This document shows positions 18,974 through 27,859 of a DNA stretch of 64,000 bases, one piece after another. The position numbers were made by a program, and so were the translations under genes. Below the pieces are notes generated by a model. The model saw nothing but the letters and a program-made list of their open reading frames with translations, had not been told where the DNA came from and ran no database searches. This DNA is from Maribacter sp. PR1 (GTDB lineage Bacteria; Bacteroidota; Bacteroidia; Flavobacteriales; Flavobacteriaceae), in assembly GCF_028464145.1 (NCBI RefSeq), contig NZ_JAQPCG010000001.1:682001-746000 (forward strand), in the 5' to 3' direction. Every line of letters begins with the position of its first letter. Positions within the stretch are counted from its first letter, which is position 1.

Positions 18974-19861
18974 ATGGCGACTGAATGGGAAGGAAAATCT
19001 AAAGGTACCGTCCTAGGCTATAAGCTATATATCTTTTTTCTAACAACTTTTGGTATAGGAACCGCTTATTTTATTCTTCGGTTTGTAGTTTTCTACTATT
19101 TCTTATTCTCGATTAATAGCTCAAGAGCTATTTACTATTATTTTAAAAGAAGGCTCAAGTATTCAACTTCAAAAAGTATTGCTTCTATATATAAGAGCTA
19201 CTATATGCTGGGAAGGGTACTAACGGATAGGGTAGCAATTTCTACCAATTTCAGGGATAAGTACAATTATACCCATGATGGTATTGAGCATATAGACCAT
19301 TTGCTACAACAAAATAAAGGAGGAATCCTTATAAGTGGTCATATTGGGAATTTTGAGGTTTCTCATTATTTCTTAGAAAATAGGTATTCGATATCAAAAA
19401 TTTTTATGGTTACTACGCATGCGGAGCATGAGAACATAAAAGAATATATGGATGGAATAGTAGCAAAGTCATCTATGGAATTCATAGTCGTACAGGAAGA
19501 TATGTCCCATATTTTTGAAATTCACTCCGTCCTAGATCAAGGAGGTTTGGTGGTCTTTACCGGAGATCGTTACCTTCCAGGATCAAAAACCTTGAAACAG
19601 GAGTTCCTAGGAACAGAAGCTGATTTTCCGCTAGGTCCATTTCTTTTGGCCACCAGGTTAAAAGTTCCCGTACTTTTTGTTTATGTAATGAAAGGTCCTA
19701 ATAAAGAATACCATCTATTCGCCAAAAAAGCAGTAGCCAAAGCAAGGGACCCACTAGCGCTGTTAAAGGAATTCACACAAAGTATGGAATGGATATTAAA
19801 AAAATACCCACTTCAATGGTTTAATTATTTTGATTTTTGGAAAGACAGTCTTAAGAAATGA
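18974..19861 (+). CDS. LpxL/HtrB-family acyltransferase
   Basis: A 295-residue inner-membrane acyltransferase. There is one hydrophobic N-terminal segment (about residues 16-47), then the H-x4-E catalytic motif His123-Glu128 in SGHIGNFEV, and GDRYLPGSKT further on. The family transfers acyl chains from ACP to lipid A, but homologues are standard in aryl-polyene and flexirubin clusters, where they are thought to attach the polyene acyl chain to another group. Here the likely acceptor is the dialkylresorcinol, giving the flexirubin ester. It overlaps darA by four bases (ATGA), so the two are translationally coupled. That coupling supports the ester-forming idea without proving it. Confidence 0.88.
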   Translation: MATEWEGKSKGTVLGYKLYIFFLTTFGIGTAYFILRFVVFYYFLFSINSSRAIYYYFKRRLKYSTSKSIASIYKSYYMLGRVLTDRVAISTNFRDKYNYTHDGIEHIDHLLQQNKGGILISGHIGNFEVSHYFLENRYSISKIFMVTTHAEHENIKEYMDGIVAKSSMEFIVVQEDMSHIFEIHSVLDQGGLVVFTGDRYLPGSKTLKQEFLGTEADFPLGPFLLATRLKVPVLFVYVMKGPNKEYHLFAKKAVAKARDPLALLKEFTQSMEWILKKYPLQWFNYFDFWKDSLKK

Positions 19862-20787
19862 AAGAAGTTTTAATTATATACTATTCGCAGACTGGTCAAT
19901 TATTATCCATATTGGAAAATATGGTAACAAACATTCAAGGGGATAACATTAATATCACTTATTTTGAAATTGTTGCAAGACCGAACTATGAATTCCCTTG
20001 GGATAAGGAAAAGTTTTATGACAGTTTTCCAGAGTCTTTCCTGCAGATTCCCAGTAATTATGAATTGCCTGCAAAGCATATTTTGGACAAGAAATATGAC
20101 TTGGTAGTATTGGGCTATCAAGTTTGGTTTTTAACCCCATCAATACCAATCAATACCTTCCTAAAGTCCGAAACCGCAAAAGTTCTTTTAAAAGATGTTC
20201 CAGTCGTTACTGTTGTAGCTTGCAGAAATATGTGGATTATGGCACAAGAGAAAATGAAAAAGCTATTACAAAATGTGGAGGCAAATTTGGTGGGTCATAT
20301 CGCTTTAGTGGATAGAAACATAAATCATATCAGTGTAATTACCATTGCCCACTGGATGTTCTCTGGGAGAAAGGACCGTTATTTAGGAATTTTCCCTAAA
20401 CCGGGTGTTTCAGAAAAGGATATACAAAATGCGGAAAGGTTTGGTATCCCCATAAAAAAAGCTCTTGTAGACAGCGAATTCGAGACGCTTCAAAGCCAAA
20501 TTTTAGCTTTGGACGGAGTTAAGGTTAATCCGTTTTTAATTATGACGGATAAGCGTGGAAATGTACTTTTCTCCAAATGGGCAAACCACATTATTAAGAA
20601 AGGAGCGCTCGGAAATCCTAAACGCTTAAAATGGATTGGTTTCTTCAAGATTTATTTGTTATTTGCCATTTGGGTCATAGCCCCTATAGTTTTTATCGTA
20701 TTTTTGCTGACTTATTTGCCGAGCTACAAACGAAGAAGAAAAGATAAAATCTATTATTCTTCAGTTGCGTTAAAAGAGAATGAATGA
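19858..20787 (+). CDS. darA: Dialkylresorcinol condensing enzyme / aromatase DarA
   Basis: A 309-residue protein. The first ~200 residues resemble a flavodoxin-like fold (VLIIYYSQTGQLLSILENM), and the last third contains a hydrophobic segment near residues 258-285 (IGFFKIYLLFAIWVIAPIVFIVFLL) and a basic tail. This architecture matches DarA of dialkylresorcinol pathways, which acts with DarB to cyclise and aromatise the condensed beta-keto chains. It overlaps the acyltransferase gene by four bases upstream and darB by four bases downstream, the usual darA-darB pairing. Confidence 0.88.
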   Translation: MKEVLIIYYSQTGQLLSILENMVTNIQGDNINITYFEIVARPNYEFPWDKEKFYDSFPESFLQIPSNYELPAKHILDKKYDLVVLGYQVWFLTPSIPINTFLKSETAKVLLKDVPVVTVVACRNMWIMAQEKMKKLLQNVEANLVGHIALVDRNINHISVITIAHWMFSGRKDRYLGIFPKPGVSEKDIQNAERFGIPIKKALVDSEFETLQSQILALDGVKVNPFLIMTDKRGNVLFSKWANHIIKKGALGNPKRLKWIGFFKIYLLFAIWVIAPIVFIVFLLTYLPSYKRRRKDKIYYSSVALKENE

Positions 20788-21917
20788 AGGACGTATTTAT
20801 AACTAAAATCGCCAAATTTTTACCCAACAAACCTATTTCCAACGAGGAAATGGAGGAAAAACTGGGAGTTATCAACGGGAAAGCTTCTAAGGCAAGACGT
20901 GTAGTTTTAAGAAACAACCAAATAAAACAACGGTATTATGCCATTGATGAGCATGGCAACACCACACATAACAATGCCCAATTGACAAAGGAAGTCGTAG
21001 AAAAACTCTGCGACGAAAATTTTAGGTCTAAGGATATTCAACTTTTATCTTGCGGCACTTCCAGTCCAGATCAAATTCTGCCCTCCCATGCTGCGATGGT
21101 ACATGGATACTTAAAAAACGGAAACATGGAAATCAACTCTCCTTCCGGGGCTTGTTGTTCAGGTATGAACGCACTCAAGTATGGTTTTCTTTCGGTGATG
21201 ACGGAACAGGTGCAGAATGCTGTTTGTGCTGGCTCCGAACGCACTTCTTCTTGGATGAAAAGTGATGTTTTCGAAAATGAGGTCGAACATTTGAAAGACT
21301 TGGAAGACAATCCAATATTAGCTTTTAATAAAGAGTTCTTGCGATGGATGCTTTCCGATGGTGCAGGAGCCGTTCTTTTAGAAGGTGAACCAAACGGCCC
21401 AAACCCGTTAAAGATAGAATGGATGGATGGTTATTCCTATGCCTTTGAAATGGATGCCTGTATGTATGCCGGGGCAGAAAAAAAGGAGGATGGAAACTTA
21501 AAACCTTGGAGCGAATTCCCTGCGAATGAATGGGGGAAGAAGGCTTTGTTCGCCATGAAGCAGGATACCAGGTTATTAGGCGCCAACATTCTGGTAAAAG
21601 GTGTGGACAGTCTTAAGCAAGCCTATGCAAAACATGGAATTGGCCCGGAAGATGTGGACTACTACCTACCACACATTTCTTCCTATTATTTTAAGGAAAG
21701 CCTGTATCAAGAAATGGAAAAACAGGGTGTACCCATGCCTTGGGAAAAATGGTTTCTAAACCTTGAACATATCGGTAATATCGGTGCCGCCTCAATATAT
21801 GTTATGCTGGAAGAATTAGTAGCTTCGGGCAAACTGAAAAAAGGAGATAAGATTCTATTACATGTACCGGAAAGCGCACGTTTTTCATACATGTACGCTT
21901 ACCTAACCGTTTGTTAA
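20784..21917 (+). CDS. darB: Beta-ketoacyl synthase III DarB (dialkylresorcinol ketosynthase)
   Basis: A 377-residue KAS III-type enzyme. The active-site Cys is in PSGACCSGMNALKYG (Cys125 by alignment to FabH), His297 is in YYLPHISSYYF and Asn332 in LEHIGNIGAAS, completing the Cys-His-Asn triad. It is longer than housekeeping FabH (about 320 residues), as expected for DarB. DarB joins two acyl-derived chains to the cyclohexanedione precursor that DarA aromatises. It overlaps darA by four bases and abuts the next hot-dog gene with no gap. Confidence 0.92.
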   Translation: MKDVFITKIAKFLPNKPISNEEMEEKLGVINGKASKARRVVLRNNQIKQRYYAIDEHGNTTHNNAQLTKEVVEKLCDENFRSKDIQLLSCGTSSPDQILPSHAAMVHGYLKNGNMEINSPSGACCSGMNALKYGFLSVMTEQVQNAVCAGSERTSSWMKSDVFENEVEHLKDLEDNPILAFNKEFLRWMLSDGAGAVLLEGEPNGPNPLKIEWMDGYSYAFEMDACMYAGAEKKEDGNLKPWSEFPANEWGKKALFAMKQDTRLLGANILVKGVDSLKQAYAKHGIGPEDVDYYLPHISSYYFKESLYQEMEKQGVPMPWEKWFLNLEHIGNIGAASIYVMLEELVASGKLKKGDKILLHVPESARFSYMYAYLTVC

Positions 21918-22352
21918 ATGAAATTGGTACAGCCACCTATAACCAATTTGGATTTTGTCATCAATCTGATTCCACAGAAAGAACCTTTTGTTATGGTGGA
22001 CAAGTTATATCAGTTCTCTGAAGATATAATTGTTTCTGGCCTTACGATACAGGAAAATAACCTTTTTTGTTTTGAAAATATTTTTTTGGAGCCCGGACTT
22101 ATAGAAAATATGGCCCAAACGGTGGCCATGCATAAGGGCTACACCTATTACTTAAAAAACGAACCTGCTCCAGTTGGTTATATTGGCGCTATAAAAAAAG
22201 CGGAAGTCTTTGACCTTCCAAAATTGGGGTCTGAGTTAGTTACTACGGTTACTATTTTGCACGACATCATGGGTGTTACCTTGGTAGAAGCTAAAGTAGA
22301 ATGTGACCAAAAACTTATTGCCGTTAGCGAAATTAAAACAGCCTTAGCCTAA
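21918..22352 (+). CDS. Hot-dog fold dehydratase-like protein A (Glu only)
   Basis: A 144-residue FabZ/FabA-like hot-dog protein. It keeps the central helix with the catalytic-type Glu (PGLIENMAQTVA), but the HFPG segment that supplies the catalytic His in FabZ is replaced (LFCFENIFLEPG). It is therefore unlikely to be a self-sufficient dehydratase homodimer. Together with the next gene and the FabZ-like gene at 34668 it probably forms the polyene dehydratase activity, as heteromeric partners. It starts immediately after the darB stop. Confidence 0.82.
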   Translation: MKLVQPPITNLDFVINLIPQKEPFVMVDKLYQFSEDIIVSGLTIQENNLFCFENIFLEPGLIENMAQTVAMHKGYTYYLKNEPAPVGYIGAIKKAEVFDLPKLGSELVTTVTILHDIMGVTLVEAKVECDQKLIAVSEIKTALA

Positions 22353-22357
22353 AAAAC

Positions 22358-22813
22358 ATGGAAGGAAACGGGCAAAAAATAGATATTAAAAAATTCTTGC
22401 CCCACAGACCACCTATGTTATTGGTCAGTAATATGCCCTTTATAGATAACACTTCGGTTATTACAGAATTCATTATAACTCCAAAGTGCATTTTTCTAGA
22501 AAATGATTTTTTTACCGAAGGTGGTCTCATCGAAAATGCCGCTCAAACCTGTTCGGCAATCGTAGGACAAAGTTTTTACGACGATGAAGATTTAGAAGGG
22601 AATAGTAATAATTTAATAGGTTATATAAGTGCAATAAAAAAGGTGGAAATCTTCGCACTGCCAAAAGTTAATGAGACTTTAGTGACAAAGGCCAAGCTAC
22701 TTTCCAGATATGACCTTAATGGTGTTAGCATCTGCACCATGAGTTCCAATACTTTTAGAAATGATGATTTAATCGTAGATTGTACTTTAAACTGCTTGAT
22801 TCAAGAAGTATAA
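22358..22813 (+). CDS. Hot-dog fold dehydratase-like protein B (Glu only)
   Basis: A 151-residue paralogue of the preceding protein, sharing FLPHRPPMLLV at the N-terminus, GLIENAAQT in the central helix and the IGYISAIKKVEIF strand. Like its neighbour it has the Glu of the central helix but no His at the HFPG position (CIFLENDFFTEGG). It lies five bases downstream of the first. The tandem pair probably arose by duplication. The role in beta-hydroxyacyl-ACP dehydration during polyene formation is inferred from family and context. Confidence 0.8.
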   Translation: MEGNGQKIDIKKFLPHRPPMLLVSNMPFIDNTSVITEFIITPKCIFLENDFFTEGGLIENAAQTCSAIVGQSFYDDEDLEGNSNNLIGYISAIKKVEIFALPKVNETLVTKAKLLSRYDLNGVSICTMSSNTFRNDDLIVDCTLNCLIQEV

Positions 22814-22815
22814 TT

Positions 22816-23226
22816 ATGAAGAAAGAAGAAGTGCCTCAGGACGAGAGTAATCTTGCCTCTGCCAATTTTAGGGAGATGGTATACGCAGTTGATGACGATG
22901 GTAAGTATACTACTTCTTTAAGTACAGGCTGGGATCCAAAAAAAATTGCCTTGGATAATGCTATTAAAGAAATAGAGGAGCGCATCGCCAATGCAAAAAC
23001 CAGGGTATTAAATAACGAAACAAGTCCCATAGAATACTACATGGAAGTACACAAAATGGACCTGCCTGTTTTGGCCAGTTATGTGGGTATGTGGCAATGG
23101 CGAGTGAAAAGGCATTTCAAACCTTCTATTTTTAAAAGACTCAACCAAAAAACCCTAAAAAAATATGCCGATGTTTTTGACATTAGCGTTGAACAATTAA
23201 AAAATATTGATGCCGGAGAATCTTAA
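22816..23226 (+). CDS. Hypothetical protein of pigment cluster, 136 residues
   Basis: No family recognised. The start is ATG 22816, two bases after the previous stop; a longer frame from 22780 overlaps the hot-dog gene. The N-terminal half is acidic with a helical EIEERIANAKTRVLNNE stretch. The C-terminal half (MDLPVLASYVGMWQWRVKRHF ends near residue 99, then KTLKKYADVFDISVEQLKNI) resembles a helix-turn-helix-like or small helical domain. No signal peptide, so cytoplasmic. It overlaps the following BtrH-like gene by 17 bases, suggesting the two products work together, possibly as regulator or adaptor. Confidence 0.7.
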   Translation: MKKEEVPQDESNLASANFREMVYAVDDDGKYTTSLSTGWDPKKIALDNAIKEIEERIANAKTRVLNNETSPIEYYMEVHKMDLPVLASYVGMWQWRVKRHFKPSIFKRLNQKTLKKYADVFDISVEQLKNIDAGES

Positions 23227-24217
23227 AATAGACTTTGCACATAATCAGTCTGCGCATTGCGAAAACGGAGTCGTTTCAAACTTAATGAAGCATAACGGTT
23301 TTAATATCAGTGAACCCATGGTATTCGGTATTGGTTCTGGATTGTTGTTCAGTTATCTTCCTTTCTTGAAAGTCAATTACGCTCCTGTTTTTACCTATCG
23401 TTCCATGCCAGGGTTGATTTTTAAAAAATTTGCCAAGCGGACAGGTATAAAAATGAAACGGGAAAAGTTTAAGAATCCCAAATTGGCACGGCAACGTCTT
23501 GATCAAAATTTAGAAAGAAACAATCCCGTAGGATTGCAAGTTGGGGTATATAACTTAATTTATTTCCCTGACGAATACCGCTTTCATTTCAACGCTCATA
23601 ATATGGTCGTCTATGGTAGGGAAGGCGACAGATATCTCATTAGCGATCCGGTCATGGAGGAAGTTACCAGCCTAACGGAGAAGGAATTGGAGAAGGTTCG
23701 CTTTGCCAAGGGTGCTTTTGCCCCGAAGGGACATATGTACTACCCTATTTCCTTTCCCGATGAATTGGAACTCAAATCTGCCATTGTGAAAGGTATTAAG
23801 CAAACCGCCAGAGATATGACCGCGCCTGTTCCTATTGTGGGTGTTAAGGCCATGAGATGGGTAGCAAAAAACATTAGAAAATGGCCCAAGAAATTAGGTC
23901 CCAAAAAGGCAAATCATTATTTGGGTCAGATTGTTCGTATGCAGGAGGAGATAGGCACCGGTGGCGGTGGTTTCAGATACATTTATGCTGCATTTTTACA
24001 AGAGGCCAGCGCAATTTTGGATAATCCTAAATTAATGGAACTTTCAAAGGATATGACCTCTATTGGAGATGCATGGCGCGATTTTGCCGTAGATGCCTCC
24101 CGAATCTACAAGAATAGAAATGCAGCGAGTAGTGGCTATGATGAAGTGGCCCTACAGCTAGAAGCATTGGCCCACAGGGAAGAACAGTTTTTTAAATCCC
24201 TGAAAAAAGCGGTATAA
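23210..24217 (+). CDS. BtrH-like N-terminal domain protein (papain/C39-like fold)
   Basis: A 335-residue protein whose first half matches the BtrH N-terminal family, named after the butirosin acyl-transfer enzyme BtrH. A possible catalytic triad can be read: Cys17 in QSAHCENGV, His130 in FHFNAHNMVVYG and Asp146 in YLISDP. The C-terminal half is helical (DUF4872-like). BtrH uses such a fold to move an acyl group from an ACP to an acceptor, so this protein is another candidate for the ester-forming or chain-releasing step in flexirubin synthesis. ATG 23210 is preferred over TTG 23207. It is followed after 16 bases by the ABC transporter pair. Confidence 0.82.
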   Translation: MPENLKIDFAHNQSAHCENGVVSNLMKHNGFNISEPMVFGIGSGLLFSYLPFLKVNYAPVFTYRSMPGLIFKKFAKRTGIKMKREKFKNPKLARQRLDQNLERNNPVGLQVGVYNLIYFPDEYRFHFNAHNMVVYGREGDRYLISDPVMEEVTSLTEKELEKVRFAKGAFAPKGHMYYPISFPDELELKSAIVKGIKQTARDMTAPVPIVGVKAMRWVAKNIRKWPKKLGPKKANHYLGQIVRMQEEIGTGGGGFRYIYAAFLQEASAILDNPKLMELSKDMTSIGDAWRDFAVDASRIYKNRNAASSGYDEVALQLEALAHREEQFFKSLKKAV

Positions 24218-24233
24218 GACCGTCAATTGTCCT

Positions 24234-24977
24234 ATGATTCAAATCGAACAACTTTCGAAAAAATACAAGAATGCTGATCATTTTTCCCTGTTAGACTTGG
24301 ATCTGAAAATTAGTTCAGGAGAAATATTTGGATTACTGGGGCCAAATGGGGCTGGCAAAACGACACTTATCTCCATACTCTGTGGATTGATAAAGCCTAC
24401 ATCCGGCACTTTTACCATAGACGGATTGGATTTTGCCTCCGCTAAAAAAAAATTGAAACAGCTAATAGGAATCGTACCCCAAGAATATGCCCTTTACCCT
24501 AGTTTAACGGCCTACGAAAACCTATACTATTTTGGTAGTATGTACGGTTTAAAAGGTAAGATATTCAAAGAATCCATTGATAAGCATCTTGACATTCTGG
24601 GACTCCATAAATTCGGTGATAAAAAAGTAAAGTCATTTTCTGGTGGAATGAAACGCAGGGTAAACCTTATCGCTGGCATTCTCCATCAGCCCAAAGTGCT
24701 ATTTCTGGATGAGCCTACCGTTGGAGTCGATGTACAATCCAAAACGGCGATCATAGATTACCTTAGAGAACTAAATGCAAAAGGAACAACCATTGTTTAC
24801 ACTTCCCACCATTTGAACGAAGCGGAGCTTTTTTGCACCAATGTCGGAATTATAGACCATGGCCAGCTCATTTGCTTAGGGACTCCCAAGGAACTGATCC
24901 AAAAAGAGGAAGGTGCCAAACATTTGGAAGAGGTATTTCTGTCGTTAACCGGAAAAGCCTTGAGAGACTATGCATAA
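24234..24977 (+). CDS. ABC transporter ATP-binding protein
   Basis: A 247-residue nucleotide-binding subunit. Walker A is GPNGAGKT at residues 36-43, the Q-loop is in GIVPQEYALYPSLTAYENL, the ABC signature is FSGGMKRR, Walker B is VLFLDEPTVGVD, and the switch His is in YTSHHLNEAE. It is of the ABC-2 exporter type (drug/lipid export). It overlaps the permease gene by eight bases. In the pigment operon it probably exports the pigment or an intermediate across the inner membrane, alongside the MMPL protein. Confidence 0.94.
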   Translation: MIQIEQLSKKYKNADHFSLLDLDLKISSGEIFGLLGPNGAGKTTLISILCGLIKPTSGTFTIDGLDFASAKKKLKQLIGIVPQEYALYPSLTAYENLYYFGSMYGLKGKIFKESIDKHLDILGLHKFGDKKVKSFSGGMKRRVNLIAGILHQPKVLFLDEPTVGVDVQSKTAIIDYLRELNAKGTTIVYTSHHLNEAELFCTNVGIIDHGQLICLGTPKELIQKEEGAKHLEEVFLSLTGKALRDYA

Positions 24978-26235
24978 GCTATTGGTTTCAGCGCAAAAGG
25001 AATTTTGGCTGCTCACAAGGGATTTGGGAGGATTGGCCGTTCTGTTTTTAATGCCGCTACTTTTGGTAATCACCATCACCCTGATACAGGATAATACCTT
25101 CAAGAGCATACAAGAAAACAAAATACCTATACTTTTGGTAGACCTAGACAAAGGAGAGGTGTCCAACCTTATCACTAATAATCTTAAAGAATCCAGTCTT
25201 TTTGAAATTGTTGATGAAAGCAATGAAACCAGTGCTCAAGATTTGGTTCAAAAAGGAGATTATCAATTGGCAATTATACTTCCTAAAAACCTAACCAAAG
25301 ACCTCAATTTAAAGATTGACCAAAACGTTACGGGAATATTAGCGGAATTCGGCGTGGAAGAAAAATCAGAATTAAGCAACTTAAAAATTGAGAAAAAGGA
25401 AATTCGCCTCTATTTTGACCCAGCGACGCAACGGTCTTTCAAAAGCTCTGTCAAAAACAATATAGATAAAATGATTTCAAAAATTGAAAGCCAGTCCATA
25501 TATAAGGCCTTTCAAGAGGAACTGGGAGAAGAGAGTTCAGAGCCCATATTTGACATGGAAAGCTTTATTTCCTTTAACGAAATTGTTCCTAATACAGATA
25601 AACAAGAGGGAATCCCCAATTCCACCCAACATAATATTCCTGCATGGTCTCTTTTTGCAATTTTCTTCATCATGCTCCCTTTGTCCATCAACATGGTAAA
25701 TGAAAAAAATCAAGGTACTTTTATTAGACTACGGACTCAACCTATACCTTATGCTACCGTTTTGGGCGGAAAAACCTTGGTTTTTCTCGTAGTATCCCTA
25801 ATTCAATTTATTTTAATGTTGGTCCTTGGAGTATACCTTTTTCCGGTATTAGGGCTTCCAAAATTGGATGTAACGGGAAGAATTCCGCTTTTGTTAATCG
25901 TAGCCTTCTTTGCCGGGTTGGCAGCCATCGGATTGGGTCTATTATTGGGTACTATTGCAAAATCACAGGAACAGTCCGCACCCTTCGGGGCAACCTTCGT
26001 AGTCATCTTGGCTGCAATTGGCGGAGTTTGGGTACCGGTGTTTGCCATGCCTGCGTTTATGCAGACACTTTCCAAGCTATCCCCAATGAATTGGGGCTTA
26101 AATGCCTTTTATGATGTATTTTTGAGAAATGTAGGTTTTTCGGAAATAATTCCAGAAATATCCTCCCTTTTACTTTTTTTCATAGTAACAACTGCTATTG
26201 CAATCATTTATAACCAAAGAAAGAATGCTGTCTAA
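24970..26235 (+). CDS. ABC-2 type permease
   Basis: A 421-residue permease. One N-terminal membrane helix (about residues 17-37, LGGLAVLFLMPLLLVITITL) is followed by a large periplasmic domain (about 45-230). Five further helices follow, from IPAWSLFAIFFIMLPLSINM to the C-terminus, the classic ABC2_membrane_3 arrangement. It is the membrane partner of the preceding ATPase, whose reading frame overlaps it by eight bases. Its own end overlaps the thioesterase start by 11 bases. Confidence 0.93.
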   Translation: MHKLLVSAQKEFWLLTRDLGGLAVLFLMPLLLVITITLIQDNTFKSIQENKIPILLVDLDKGEVSNLITNNLKESSLFEIVDESNETSAQDLVQKGDYQLAIILPKNLTKDLNLKIDQNVTGILAEFGVEEKSELSNLKIEKKEIRLYFDPATQRSFKSSVKNNIDKMISKIESQSIYKAFQEELGEESSEPIFDMESFISFNEIVPNTDKQEGIPNSTQHNIPAWSLFAIFFIMLPLSINMVNEKNQGTFIRLRTQPIPYATVLGGKTLVFLVVSLIQFILMLVLGVYLFPVLGLPKLDVTGRIPLLLIVAFFAGLAAIGLGLLLGTIAKSQEQSAPFGATFVVILAAIGGVWVPVFAMPAFMQTLSKLSPMNWGLNAFYDVFLRNVGFSEIIPEISSLLLFFIVTTAIAIIYNQRKNAV

Positions 26236-26662
26236 CAAAACAAAGGAAATTAGTTTTACAAGTAAGGTTCGTGTTAGGTTTACGGAAACCGACCCCTTGG
26301 GCATCGTATGGCATGGCAATTACATCCAATATTTTGAAGATGGAAGAGAAGCTTTTGGAAGGCATCACGGGATTTCCTACCTAGATCAGAAAAAACACAA
26401 CTTCTCATCTCCTATAGTAAAATCGACCTGTGAACATAAACTGCCCTTACGTTATGGTGATGTTGCAGAGATTAAGACAACCTATGTCGATTCTGCCGCC
26501 GCCAAAATGATTTTCAAATACGAAATATTAAATCCGGAGGGGAAAGTGGTCTGTACCGGGGAAACGGTACAAGTTTTCGTGGAACTTCAAGGTGAGTTAT
26601 CCTTGGTCATTCCTGAATTTTTTATGGATTGGAAGAAAAAAGTAGGTTTGTTGGATGGATAA
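26225..26662 (+). CDS. 4HBT-family acyl thioesterase (YbgC/FadM-like)
   Basis: A 145-residue hot-dog thioesterase with the typical active-site stretch RFTETDPLGIVWHGNYIQYFEDGR, in which the Asp is the catalytic residue of the family. ATG 26225 was chosen. It overlaps the permease stop, and the longer frame from 26198 would only add permease-coding sequence. It is expected to release acyl chains from ACP or CoA, either as a proofreading activity or to free the polyene acid. It overlaps the next ketosynthase by eight bases. Confidence 0.88.
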   Translation: MLSNKTKEISFTSKVRVRFTETDPLGIVWHGNYIQYFEDGREAFGRHHGISYLDQKKHNFSSPIVKSTCEHKLPLRYGDVAEIKTTYVDSAAAKMIFKYEILNPEGKVVCTGETVQVFVELQGELSLVIPEFFMDWKKKVGLLDG

Positions 26663-27800
26663 TGTCTACTTGTCACATAACAATATTGTTTCTTCATTAG
26701 GATTTAATAGTGATTCGGTAATTGATAATATCGAAAAGGGAAACTGTGGATTGTCCGTTTATGAGGATAAAAAGGTGCTGCATGTCCCCTTCTGCTCTTC
26801 CAGAATCAATCAAAACGAACTTCAAAAAAAATATAAAGACCTAAACCCAAAATCAGAGCATACCCGTTTGGAAAAAATGATGTTGGTTTCCCTATCGGAT
26901 ACCATTTCCAAATCAAATTTAGCCTTGGACGAAAGAACCGGTTTAATCATATCTACCACTAAGGGGAACATTGATGTATTGGAAGAAGACAGTAGTTTTC
27001 CCGAATCCAGGGCCTATCTCTCCGAATTAGGAGACCAAATACAGGTGTTTTTTGGTTTTAAGGATAAGGCCATCATTGTATCCAATGCCTGTGTATCTGG
27101 AATTTTGGCCGTTGCCGTTGCCAAAAGAATGATACGACAAGGTAAATACGACCGTATATTCATCGTAGCCGGGGATATGGTGACCCAATTTATACTTTCC
27201 GGGTTCAATGCCTTTCAAGCACTAAGTTTGGAGCCTTGTAGGCCCTATTGTAATTCCAGAACCGGAATCAACATTGGTGAAGTGGCGGCCAGTGTATTGG
27301 TTACCAAGGACCCTATCGAGTTGGCCCAAGAATCGGTTCAAATTATAGGAGAGGCCTCTTGTAACGACGCAAATCACATTTCTGGTCCATCACGTACAGG
27401 GGAAGGACTTTTTAGGTGCATTGAAAATGCTGTGCAACAATCGGGTATAGAAAAAAAAGACATAGATTATATTTCAGGGCATGGCACGGCCACTATGTTT
27501 AACGACGAAATGGAATCCATTGCTTTCGATAGGGCGGGGCTTTCCAAAACGCCGCTGAACAGTCTAAAAAGTTATTTTGGCCATACTTTGGGGGCTTCAG
27601 GATTATTGGAAAGTATCATCGGTATACATTCCCTTCATAAAAACACCTTGTTCGCCTCCCTTGGTTTTCAAGACTTGGGAGTATCAAGGCCCATGAATAT
27701 CATTAAGAAAACCACAGAAAAAAACATAAATACATTTTTGAAAACCGCATCGGGCTTTGGGGGTTCCAATACCGCCGTATTATTTAAAAAGGTCCAATAA
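26655..27800 (+). CDS. Beta-ketoacyl synthase, divergent
   Basis: A 381-residue ketosynthase with lower similarity to FabF than its two neighbours, but with the catalytic residues intact: Cys146 in VSNACVSGIL, His276 in ISGHGTATMFND and His310 in SYFGHTLGASG. The N-terminus lacks the usual VVITGxG start (here MDNVYLSHNNIVSSLGF). It could be the initiating ketosynthase that accepts the coumaroyl starter, or the one for the alkyl chains; the sequence does not decide. It follows the thioesterase with an eight-base overlap. Confidence 0.88.
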   Translation: MDNVYLSHNNIVSSLGFNSDSVIDNIEKGNCGLSVYEDKKVLHVPFCSSRINQNELQKKYKDLNPKSEHTRLEKMMLVSLSDTISKSNLALDERTGLIISTTKGNIDVLEEDSSFPESRAYLSELGDQIQVFFGFKDKAIIVSNACVSGILAVAVAKRMIRQGKYDRIFIVAGDMVTQFILSGFNAFQALSLEPCRPYCNSRTGINIGEVAASVLVTKDPIELAQESVQIIGEASCNDANHISGPSRTGEGLFRCIENAVQQSGIEKKDIDYISGHGTATMFNDEMESIAFDRAGLSKTPLNSLKSYFGHTLGASGLLESIIGIHSLHKNTLFASLGFQDLGVSRPMNIIKKTTEKNINTFLKTASGFGGSNTAVLFKKVQ

Positions 27801-27839
27801 TTGTTATTAATAAATGGGATATCTTAAATTCGCCATTTT

Positions 27840-27847
27840 TAAATTTG
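27840..27847 (+). promoter_or_regulatory. Possible internal -7 box
   Basis: TAAATTTG fits TAnnTTTG in the 59-base gap before the methyltransferase gene, one of the few gaps in this operon. It is only 12 bases from the ATG, giving a very short leader, and no -33 is visible, so it may be chance. Confidence 0.25.
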
Positions 27848-27859
27848 TGAATCAACGTA

